From contig NZ_JBHFNP010000047.1 in NCBI RefSeq assembly GCF_041929235.1, positions 3,533 through 67,532 of the forward strand: 64,000 bases of DNA, read 5' to 3'. Positions 54,101-61,112 of this stretch are shown one piece after another; position 1 is the first letter of the stretch, and each line of letters begins with the position of its first letter. The position numbers were made by a program, and so were the translations under genes. This DNA comes from Microseira sp041929235. GTDB taxonomy: Bacteria; Cyanobacteriota; Cyanobacteriia; Cyanobacteriales; Aerosakkonemataceae. The notes below the pieces were generated by a model. That model was not told where the DNA came from. It saw only the letters and a program-made list of their open reading frames with translations, and ran no database searches.

Positions 54101-54433
54101 TATCAGTGAAAATAGTGGGTGTACCTTAGTCCGGTAATGACTGCTCGCGGCTTTGGTCATATTTGCAAAGACGCGCGCGCTATCGGCCTCAAACCACATG
54201 TCTTGACGCTGAGCCCTAACAACAACCTCGCCAATCAGCCCCGATCCTTGATAGAATGCAATGCCTGCTAAAGTCGCGATCGCAACTACCAGCAGAATCT
54301 CGGGCCAGTGTTTGCGAGCTTGGTTATTAATCGCAGCGATTCTACTTTTGATCGATTGGGCGACTACAGGTAATTTGCCATATCTGCCTGCTATATCAAG
54401 CATGGTTTTTTTCATATACTCAATCTCTCGCAA
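51146..54433 (-). CDS. GT-C-like membrane protein fused to an (alpha/alpha)6-type glycosidase domain
   Basis: 1095 residues. The first 450 are polytopic and match the neighbouring 472-residue protein, including DMWFEADSARVFANMT and RTKVHPLFSLIAFPP in the first external loop. Residues about 450-660 look beta-rich. Residues about 690-1060 resemble alpha/alpha-toroid glycosidases: WQRDGAYKIVALARAG, FGAEADAPGLSIWALEE, AVSYRGLLDAASLAER, GLYTWWEGKG and TPHYWTAAEMLLLQLD. An enzyme joining a membrane glycosyltransferase-like part with an extracytoplasmic glycan-trimming part is suggested. The in-frame ATG at 54418 (MKKTMLD) may be the true start, as MKKS opens the shorter paralog. Confidence 0.78.
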   Translation of the reverse strand: MREIEYMKKTMLDIAGRYGKLPVVAQSIKSRIAAINNQARKHWPEILLVVAIATLAGIAFYQGSGLIGEVVVRAQRQDMWFEADSARVFANMTKAASSHYRTKVHPLFSLIAFPPVYLVKTVLGIKALTAVRLVIAAIAGLWVGALFILLRLIGCLRLDATLFSILGATSASAMFWFVVPETYSFGSLTMIAALCLVAIAQYRKLSARWYVVVSALTLSITTTNWMAGIAATFTKYRRKRAWQITVNAFCLVVLLWGVQKFIFPSAEFFIGDREERSYIYKPTFGSLLQVLQSFFAHTMVMPAIQIAHNNKDWSIMLTQRSFPGSASLWGSIAVVLWMALLGLGLWGFFSTRKHGKLRIVLGLTLLGQLALHAVYGSETFLYSLHFLPLLVVLAAWSTQTPARPIALVLAGMLVLTAGVNNSSQLIKATEFVLTQGSPRDQVLGHMQLRPTDPWPRGTGHVVLAAPGSREVDKAYHEPGGSFSPAVGSFGVSLWLTDTYGNLLTTSDRIPLSDIRQELKWVDGQDIPGILTQTSYYQAFWSSTKPATWTLNLKTQANATTKPMVVIRSVGPAGGAIRSLDWNGKRLLINDRWSVTLSTAPAKVYLGEEAPKGWMSDRSDRTQWQSENGWGYARFELADNSNTNLVIQDSNPPTPIKAPTVTNTRPALELNLPDKQFTASLNAQVAHLMMGIVGRETRPGEPTNYPLSWQRDGAYKIVALARAGKLQVAKELSTYFAENDFFGGFGAEADAPGLSIWALEEVAVRLNQPEYDKWLMPHVRRKAEFILKMLATKEPIRQTAVGPVVPKYQKNPNLTLVADPAKNGLIVGRMDWHRPLLFVNAVSYRGLLDAASLAERVGHPADAQRWRTKAAQLKKAWEKAFKPPESNNERTYINSLWPTWVATSHKDALLQRLQERWTKLRDAQGEFRQTPLWTYFNIAEAHQWLFLKQPERVWSTLRWFWHHQASPGLYTWWEGKGEENTFGRWERVRGWVKPPHVTPHYWTAAEMLLLQLDMLAYIDQMTNQPTLVIGAGIPDTWLKAPMQLRGLPMPNGQIDWNWDGKQMQVKLSGKKVNVRLGAAFPPNTPLKVEYLDLQSS

Positions 54434-54539
54434 TTCGATTGGATCGCGTTGCTTTCTGTTGGGCGAATCAGGTTATGGGAGAGCTTCGCTCATGGTGTGC
54501 ATATCGCACCATTGACTCTCGACTTTATCGGCATCCCCC

Positions 54540-54748
54540 AGGACTTATATGATGTCCGCCAAATCACCCATAATTAAAACTCACCGCGTCACCGCTCTCC
54601 CTTGTCACCGCGTCATTCCTAACTATGGCTATTCAAGCGGACATGATATTACGCGCAAGTTCCCGGTTTCTACGAAAAATCGTTGGTTTGGCAACCAGAG
54701 AGCGACGGTCCAAACCCGGTTTCTGACAACGCCCTTGCGTAAGTCCTG
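54540..54748. mobile_element. CAGGACTTACGC-ended element interrupted by a second MITE
   Basis: The left end CAGGACTTA (54540-54548) and right end CTTGCGTAAGTCCTG (54734-54748) are inverted repeats. The left end is split: CAGGACTTA is followed by the inner element, and TTACGCGCAAG resumes after it. Confidence 0.65.
54548..54650. mobile_element. MITE-like element with ATATGATGTCCG / CGGACATGATAT ends
   Basis: Terminal inverted repeats ATATGATGTCCG (54548-54559) and CGGACATGATAT (54639-54650) with GTCACCGCGTCA-type units inside, the complement of those in the copies at 14.9 and 50.9 kb. TTA or TA flanks on both sides suggest a target duplication. Confidence 0.7.
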
Positions 54749-54846
54749 TCCCCTATATTTCCCGATTACTCCTGTACTATTTAAGTAGATCTACTCCCTG
54801 ATTTTGCCTGTAAAAATCCCTGGAGTTTTGCGTGGATTTTTTAGAT

Positions 54847-55005
54847 TGTAGTATTGCTACGGATATTGATGAAATTAGTTGTCGATTATTTTTACACAAT
54901 CTTTAAACATTGCTGCTAAAATTAATTTTGTCTTTATCTATTTTTCATAAACTTACTGCCCGCAGGGATTGGTAAAGAAAGATACAAGGATCGCGCCTCA
55001 TACCA
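54847..55005. repeat. Duplicated leader sequence, copy 2
   Basis: Matches 50561-50718 from GTAGTATTGCTACGG to CGCGCCTCATACCA with scattered differences. The shared core includes TTTTTACACAATCTTTAAA and GATTGGTAAAGAAAGATACAAGG. Confidence 0.85.
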
Positions 55006-55081
55006 AATTGCAGTGTGGGGAGGACGGCGATCGCTAAAATATTCCATACAACTGACATAATTCGCCAAACTCGATCCCCCT

Positions 55082-56929
55082 ATGACATCCTTAGACGTTT
55101 TGCAGCCTCAAACCCAGATAGCGTCAATCCAAGCCAAGTTAAGCAGAATGCGAGCGCTGATGGCAACCTACCAGTTAGACGCCTACTACATTCCCTCTGC
55201 TGATGAACACTTAAACGAATATCTCCCCGAAGCGCTGCAACGACGGGAATGGACAAGTGGTTTCACCGGATCGGCGGGGGATATGCTAGTGGGACAAAAC
55301 CAAGCTTGGCTATTTGTCGATTCCCGCTATCACGAACAGGCAGACTTACAAGTCGATCCATCTTTAATTCAAGTCTCCAAGCTGGGATTAGAAGGAGAGA
55401 AAACTTTAGTAGAAACCTTGGAAACTTTAGCTAAATCAAAGCCGGGTTTCCGTTTGGGATTCGATCCGTTTACCCTTGCCGTTGCTCAATTCCGTAACTT
55501 TCAAAAACAACTCGAACCGGCGGGAATTAAACTGGTATTCGTCCTAGAAAACTTGGTAGATAAAATTCGCCTCCAAAGTCCTTGGCGCGAGTCAGAACCC
55601 TTACCCGCGTTGGGAGATTCCAAAGTATTCCTTGTGCCAGATGCGGTGACTGGGGAAACAACCGCACAGAAATTAACTAGGGTGCGAGAAGCAATGCAAA
55701 AGGCAAATACCGATATTCTTCCCATTACTAAACTTGACCAAATAGCCTGGTTATTTAACCTCCGGGGTTGGGATGTTCCTTATAATCCCGTTTTTATTGC
55801 TTATGCAGTAATTACCCATGATGCAGCGTTTTTATTTACTAATTTGGCACGCATGGGAGCCGAAATTCGCGCAGCTTTGCAGGGACAGGTTACTTTACTT
55901 CCCTACGAAAAATACGAAGAAACTTTAAAAGCTTTGGTTTCGCAGAACGACTTGCGGGTACTGAGCGATACCAAACATACGACAATGGGAACCTATGGCC
56001 TGTTAGAAGGAGCGAGGGTTGTAGAAACCGCCAATCCGATTGAAGGGATGAAAGCGCGCAAAAATGCTGTAGAAATCGAGCAGATGAAGGCGGCGAATTT
56101 GAAGGCAAGTCGAGCTATAGTGCGAACCTTAAAGTGGATTTCGGCACAATTGGCAAGTGGGGAAAGCTTGAGCGAGTTGGATGTAGCGCGCGCGATCGCT
56201 GATAATTATCAACAAGAAGCCAATTTCCAAGGTTTGAGTTTCAACACCATAGCTGCAACTGGTTCTAATAGTTCTATTGTCCACTACGGCACCCCCAGTC
56301 CAGATCAACTCCTCAAACAAGGTCAATTCTTCCTGCTAGACTCCGGCGCGCAGTATTTAGGAGGCACTACCGACGCCACCCGAACAATTATTATAGGCGA
56401 GCCAAATCCAGAACAAATTCGGCGCTACACCGAAGTATTAAAAGCCCACATTAACTGTGCCATGCAACAGTTTCCCAAAGGAACAACCGGAGCGCAATTA
56501 GATGGGATTACCCGCTATACCTTATGGCAAGAAAAACTCGACTTTGGTCACGGAACCGGACACGGGGTGGGAGCTTTCTTAAACGTCCACGAAGGACCAA
56601 ATGGCATTAGCAAGCGCGTAAATGAAACCCTTGAACCAGGCATGGTAACTAGCATTGAACCCGGTTATTATCTACCTAATTGGGGTGGTATTCGGATTGA
56701 AAATCTTTATGTAGTTAAAGATTTATCTACCGAAACCGATGCAAATACAACGCCTTGGTATGGGTTTGAACCCCTTACCTACGTTCCGTTCGATCAACGA
56801 CTAATCGATTTAAATCGCCTGTCTCAGAAACAGCGGGAGTGGTTAGAATGGTATAATTGGGCCACATTAGAAAAGCTGACTTCCACCCTAGAACCGGCAG
56901 AAGCTGAGTGGGTGAAACAAGCTTGTTGA
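55082..56929 (+). CDS. Xaa-Pro aminopeptidase (aminopeptidase P, M24B), long three-domain form
   Basis: 615 residues, the length of the eukaryote-like APP1 form, with two creatinase-like N-terminal domains (about 15-150 and 160-320) and a pita-bread catalytic domain (about 335-555). Metal ligands are visible: the Asp pair in FFLLDSGAQYLGGTTDATRT, the His in HGTGHGVGAFLNVHEGP, and the Glu residues in TSIEPGYYLP and GGIRIENLYVV. It removes an N-terminal residue ahead of proline. No signal peptide, so cytoplasmic. The ATG at 55082 is chosen as the first start before the conserved SIQAKLSRMRALM. Confidence 0.95.
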   Translation: MTSLDVLQPQTQIASIQAKLSRMRALMATYQLDAYYIPSADEHLNEYLPEALQRREWTSGFTGSAGDMLVGQNQAWLFVDSRYHEQADLQVDPSLIQVSKLGLEGEKTLVETLETLAKSKPGFRLGFDPFTLAVAQFRNFQKQLEPAGIKLVFVLENLVDKIRLQSPWRESEPLPALGDSKVFLVPDAVTGETTAQKLTRVREAMQKANTDILPITKLDQIAWLFNLRGWDVPYNPVFIAYAVITHDAAFLFTNLARMGAEIRAALQGQVTLLPYEKYEETLKALVSQNDLRVLSDTKHTTMGTYGLLEGARVVETANPIEGMKARKNAVEIEQMKAANLKASRAIVRTLKWISAQLASGESLSELDVARAIADNYQQEANFQGLSFNTIAATGSNSSIVHYGTPSPDQLLKQGQFFLLDSGAQYLGGTTDATRTIIIGEPNPEQIRRYTEVLKAHINCAMQQFPKGTTGAQLDGITRYTLWQEKLDFGHGTGHGVGAFLNVHEGPNGISKRVNETLEPGMVTSIEPGYYLPNWGGIRIENLYVVKDLSTETDANTTPWYGFEPLTYVPFDQRLIDLNRLSQKQREWLEWYNWATLEKLTSTLEPAEAEWVKQAC

Positions 56930-57024
56930 TCGGTGTAGGGACACGGCATCCGAGATATTTTGCCAGATACAGATAACTTAAAGATGCCGTGTCCCTACAT
57001 GGGGGGCGTTCTGACGGATATGAT

Positions 57025-57366
57025 ATGAAACTTTGGCTTAAATTCGCTATATTTTGCGGGATTTTGCTGCTAACACTTTCCGTCGTCATAACAGTATTTC
57101 CCCGAAGCAATTTAGTCAATAAATTTACTTGTACTTACCAAGGAAAGCCGCTTTACGGTAGAGTCAAATTTGTTGAAAGCTTTCAGGATATTAAGGTAAA
57201 GGTCGTTACAACCTCGCCGGACTTGAGGGTAAAAATGGTCACAAATCCAACAAATCGTTGCGGGGAATGGGCAATTGTCGAGTTTTTGCCCAATCTTAAG
57301 GTGCAGTTTGTGGAGACGCTTCCCGATATCGAAATTCAATTTGTTGAAGATAATCCGGGTGTTTAA
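57025..57366 (+). CDS. Small secreted protein, probable 7(1) septoil-knot domain
   Basis: 113 residues. A hydrophobic N-terminal segment (LKFAIFCGILLLTLSVVITVF) acts as signal peptide or anchor. The rest is a set of short repeated strands: VKFVESFQDIKVKVV, SPDLRVKMV, CGEWAIVEFLPNLKVQFV and LPDIEIQFVEDNPG. This spacing of alternating strands with F/L-P-D-[FLI]-x-[IV] turns matches what I recall of the 7(1) septoil knot family, whose chain forms a seven-crossing knot. The two cysteines could form a disulfide. ATG 57025 is chosen over the in-frame 56989 because the hydrophobic segment then starts the protein. Function unknown. Confidence 0.62.
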   Translation: MKLWLKFAIFCGILLLTLSVVITVFPRSNLVNKFTCTYQGKPLYGRVKFVESFQDIKVKVVTTSPDLRVKMVTNPTNRCGEWAIVEFLPNLKVQFVETLPDIEIQFVEDNPGV

Positions 57367-57386
57367 ACTAAAGAAACCCGGTTTCT

Positions 57387-60300
57387 TTATTGCCGAATTG
57401 GAATTGCGATCGCAAATTCCGATCCTTGTCCCGGCGCCGAAATACAATTAAGCTGACCGCAATGTTTTTCGACAACAATCTGATAGCTAATTGTTAATCC
57501 TAAACCAGTTCCTTTACCAACGGTTTTGGTTGTAAAGAAGGGGTCAAATAAACGATTTTTTACCTGTTCTGTCATGCCGGAACCGTTGTCAGCAATCCGA
57601 ATATTTACCCAACCCTTGTTGATAACTTCGGTACAAATCCGAATTGTAGGTAATTGGCTGGTAATTGGGAATTGGTAATTGGAGTTTTCTTGACTGTTGC
57701 CCATGACCAATGAGCGATTAGCCATCACCTCTTCTAAAGCATCAATTGCGTTGTTTAGCAAGTTCATAAACACTTGGTTTAATTGTCCGGCATAGCACTC
57801 GATTTGGGGCAGCTTGCCGTATTCTTTTATCACCTGAATTTCAGAACGGTTGGGTTTGGCTTTGAGGCGGTTTTGCAAGATCAGCAGCGTGTTCTCGATG
57901 CCTTCGTGGATATCAACCGGCTTCATTTCCGCTTCATCGAGTCGCGAGAAGTTCCGCAAACTCAGGACAATTTGACGGATGCGCTCCGTCCCGATATTCA
58001 TAGAATTGAGGAGTTTGGGTAAATCTTTGACCAGAAAATCCAGGTCGATGTCTTCGATTTCGGTTTCAATTTCCGGATTGGGTTCAAGATAGTGTTTTTG
58101 GTATAGCTGGATCAGGCGCAGCAAATCTTGAGTGTATTCATTGACGTGGGTAAGATTGCCGTGGATAAAGTTAACCGGGTTGTTAATTTCGTGAGCAACG
58201 CCAGCAACTAATTGCCCCAAACTAGACATTTTTTCAGTTTGAATCAGTTGGGCTTGGGTTTGCTGTAGTTCGCGCAATGCTTGTTCGAGTTGTTGGGCTT
58301 TTTCTTGGGCAATCCGGGCAGAATTTTGGCTTTGGGCGTAGAGTTCTGCTTGAGCGATCGCGATCCCCAGTTGGTCGCAAACTGCCTGCAACAATTCCAC
58401 TTCCTCATCAGTCCAAGATCGAACATAATTATGTTGCATACAGGCAACGATGCCAATCGCACCGCTTCCCGTCTGAATTGGCAGATTCAGTAGAGATTTG
58501 TAACCGCAAGACTGAAAGAATTGCCGTTCTACTGGATCGGTTATCCCGTCGATATCATCCACTCGGTAAATTGCCAAATTTGAGAGCGTTTGTGCTAGAG
58601 ATCCCGTCACATCAGCGGCATAGTAACCCAAGAGGCTGAACAAATCCTCATTTTTGGCTTCATGCACGACATCCCAAGCAGGTGGGAAGGCGTTGGGGAG
58701 GTACCAAATAAACAGACAGCGATCGATTTGCAGCAGGGATCGGATCTGTTGCACCGTGGTTGCCAAAATGGTGTCGAGGTCGAGAGATTGACGAATTTGG
58801 CGAGAAACGCGGTTGATTAGTGCTTCCCGTTGGGCTTTTTGTCGCAGTTGCCCTTCTGATTGTCGCAAAGCTTCTTCTACCTGCTTGCTCTCTGTAATAT
58901 CATTCACCGTACCGATAATCCGATAGATTCTTCCTCTCTCATCCCGCACTGGCGTGAGATTCGTTAAGGCATAGGTATCTACATCGCCGAATGTTACGCA
59001 CTCTTCATAGGAAATTGCCGCACCCGCCTCAAGGCATTTTGTATAATGCTGTCGCACAGATGCTCCTAAGACTTGACCAAATATCTCTTCTGGAGTCTTA
59101 CCGTACCACTCTTTGCTGCTAAGTCCGCTGATGCGTTCGCCGACAGGGTTGATCCCAATGTAGTGCAAGTCTCCATCTTCCCGTACATCTACGACAAAAA
59201 CTGTCTGTTCCACCCCCTCGTAGATGCTGCGTAAAAACTCTTCTTTTTGCTGCAATGCTTCTTGTGCTTGTTTGCGATCGCTAATATCTTGAACGTATGA
59301 CCAAATAAACTGTTCTCCCTCTTTTTCCACAATCAATCCTGCCAAAACCACGGGAACCAGATGCCCATCTTTGTGAATATACTCTTTTTCATAAGGGCCA
59401 TACTGCCCTGTTGTTCTCAAACTTTCTAACTGCATTTGTTCTTGTTCGGCATATTTTTCTGGCGTAATATCCCAGTACGACAGGTTTAAAGTCTCTTCCA
59501 CCGTGCGACCGATAATAGCCGCGTAAGCCGGATTTATGTAAACCAGTTTCCCATCCATACGGCACAAGGCTAAACCAATCGGACACCGTTCCAATAAATA
59601 ACGATTGTGTATTTCGGTTTCTGCTAAAGTTTTTTCAACTAATTTTCGTTCGGCAATTTCTTTTTTTAATCGCTCGATCGTCTGTTTTAATTTCCGGGTT
59701 CGCTCTTCAATTTCGATTTCTAATTTTTCATTCGTCTTTGCCAGTGCTGCTTCTGCTAATTTTCTGGCGGTAATATCCCGCACAATCCCAATTAGACCAA
59801 TAATATTTCCTTGGGGATCGCGGTAGACGCTTTTTGTAGAAAGAAATGTTCGCATCATGCCTTTTTCGTTTACTACTTCCTCAAGTACCTGATTTTCCCC
59901 CGTCTTCATGATGCGGCGGTCATTCTGCTTCAGTTGACGACCGATTTCTTGAGGAAATACCTCCGTATCATCTTTGCCAATAATTTCTGCAACTGACTTA
60001 CCAATCACCTTCGCACCCGCCGCGTTAATCATCGCGTAACGTCCTTTAATATCCTTGACAAACAGGGGATCGGGAATTCCTTCCACTACTGCACTCAAGA
60101 GGGTGGCGCTTGCTTCCAATTCCTCTTGAGTTTGTTCTAAAGCTAATTCTGCCTGTTTGCGATCGGTGATGACTTCTGTAAACATAATGATCCCACCAAT
60201 TTCACCGGCACTATTGCGCCACGGGTGGATCTCCCACCTCACCCAATCTATCGTTCCATCGGCGCGTGTAAAGCAATCTTCTTCACTTTTTTCTACCGCC

Positions 60301-60557
60301 CCAGCTAAACAACGCTGGTGTATTTTTTTCCAACGTTCGGGAATTTCTTCAAACACTTCGTAATGCGAACGACCGATGATATTTTGGTTACCCAGATTGT
60401 AATCGGTTAACCACCTGCGACTGGCTAATATGTAGCGCATCTGCCGATCAAACATCGCGCTCGCCACGGGGGTGTGTTCCAAAAATAACCGGAATAGATC
60501 TTGATTTGCTCTTGAGTCTATTAGCAACTGCGGGTCTATCTGGGTAAATCGAGACAT
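57387..60557 (-). CDS. Multi-PAS/GAF sensor histidine kinase
   Basis: 1056 residues, soluble. Four PAS domains (about 25-135, 150-265, 315-430, 440-565), the second and third separated by a coiled coil, then GAF (about 580-745), coiled coil, HisKA with GVAHEINNPVNF, and HATPase with NLLNNAIDALEE, DNGSGM and GKGTGLGLTIS. The HEINNP box marks a kinase of the group common in cyanobacteria. No receiver domain or neighbouring response regulator is visible, so the partner is unknown. Between the N box and strand PTIRICTEV sits an in-frame insertion (VMGNSQENSNYQFPITS) encoded by TTGGTAATTGGG heptamers at 57650-57682, which look like the intergenic repeats. Confidence 0.92.
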   Translation of the reverse strand: MSRFTQIDPQLLIDSRANQDLFRLFLEHTPVASAMFDRQMRYILASRRWLTDYNLGNQNIIGRSHYEVFEEIPERWKKIHQRCLAGAVEKSEEDCFTRADGTIDWVRWEIHPWRNSAGEIGGIIMFTEVITDRKQAELALEQTQEELEASATLLSAVVEGIPDPLFVKDIKGRYAMINAAGAKVIGKSVAEIIGKDDTEVFPQEIGRQLKQNDRRIMKTGENQVLEEVVNEKGMMRTFLSTKSVYRDPQGNIIGLIGIVRDITARKLAEAALAKTNEKLEIEIEERTRKLKQTIERLKKEIAERKLVEKTLAETEIHNRYLLERCPIGLALCRMDGKLVYINPAYAAIIGRTVEETLNLSYWDITPEKYAEQEQMQLESLRTTGQYGPYEKEYIHKDGHLVPVVLAGLIVEKEGEQFIWSYVQDISDRKQAQEALQQKEEFLRSIYEGVEQTVFVVDVREDGDLHYIGINPVGERISGLSSKEWYGKTPEEIFGQVLGASVRQHYTKCLEAGAAISYEECVTFGDVDTYALTNLTPVRDERGRIYRIIGTVNDITESKQVEEALRQSEGQLRQKAQREALINRVSRQIRQSLDLDTILATTVQQIRSLLQIDRCLFIWYLPNAFPPAWDVVHEAKNEDLFSLLGYYAADVTGSLAQTLSNLAIYRVDDIDGITDPVERQFFQSCGYKSLLNLPIQTGSGAIGIVACMQHNYVRSWTDEEVELLQAVCDQLGIAIAQAELYAQSQNSARIAQEKAQQLEQALRELQQTQAQLIQTEKMSSLGQLVAGVAHEINNPVNFIHGNLTHVNEYTQDLLRLIQLYQKHYLEPNPEIETEIEDIDLDFLVKDLPKLLNSMNIGTERIRQIVLSLRNFSRLDEAEMKPVDIHEGIENTLLILQNRLKAKPNRSEIQVIKEYGKLPQIECYAGQLNQVFMNLLNNAIDALEEVMANRSLVMGNSQENSNYQFPITSQLPTIRICTEVINKGWVNIRIADNGSGMTEQVKNRLFDPFFTTKTVGKGTGLGLTISYQIVVEKHCGQLNCISAPGQGSEFAIAIPIRQ
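57650..57682. repeat. Heptamer repeat inside the histidine-kinase gene
   Basis: GGTAATTGGCTGGTAATTGGG and ATTGGTAATTGG are the same TAATTGG heptamers that fill intergenic spaces, here translated in frame. Confidence 0.75.
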
Positions 60558-61112
60558 ATTTCTTACCTGATTACACTTGCTAAATTAGCTCGCTGCGATT
60601 TTATTTTTACCTAAAAAAACACTTATTACTTGCCTTTTGCTGTTTTTATCACAAATTTTCTACTTTCATGCTGTTTGTTGAGTTTTATAAACTTTAAGTT
60701 TTATTATATTTTTTTCCCTATAGGAAGTTTTGTATAAAATATTACTAAATAAGGAATTTAGGATAAGATTTATTATAACAATTGTAAAATTGATGACTAG
60801 GGTATTTTTACGGAAAAACTCCAAATCGATATGCTAGGAAGTTAGAAGTGGTGAATTTGAGGAAAATTGCTAGTAACTCAAGTTGCTAGTTATCTCTCTT
60901 GGAGCGGCTAATGGCTAATGGCTAATGGCGAGATTGGTAAAAATCCTAGGCTTTGCAAGCTTGCAATTAGCAAGCTGGCAACGGCCTTGTTTATAACTAG
61001 CAACTTGCGTTAGTAGTAAAAATGCGATGGCAATTCGCGGTAATCTTGTAGAAATGCGAGACTTCGCATCTGCTATGTATTTGAACCAGTCAGTTTAACA
61101 CCTTCGCAGTCG
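60558..61112. other. AT-rich intergenic region upstream of the kinase and trpD genes
   Basis: About 555 bases. 60600-60840 is strongly AT-rich and probably holds the divergent kinase promoter. 60873-61012 is a copy of the GTTGCTAGTTAT repeat. No gene is supported. Confidence 0.6.
60873..61012. repeat. MITE-like repeat, GTTGCTAGTTAT family, copy C
   Basis: Begins TAACTCAAGTTGCTAGTTAT and ends TTATAACTAGCAACTTGCGTTA, with three GGCTAAT units in the left arm and a GCTTGCAAGC palindrome with TTAGCAAG in the right arm. Confidence 0.75.

Larger units (their letters stand above)
54434..55081. other. Intergenic region with nested MITEs and duplicated leader
   Basis: About 650 bases with no supported gene. 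It holds a palindromic CAGGACTTA element (54540-54748) interrupted by another MITE (54548-54650), two AAACCCGG motifs, and the duplicated leader at 54847-55005. Confidence 0.65.
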
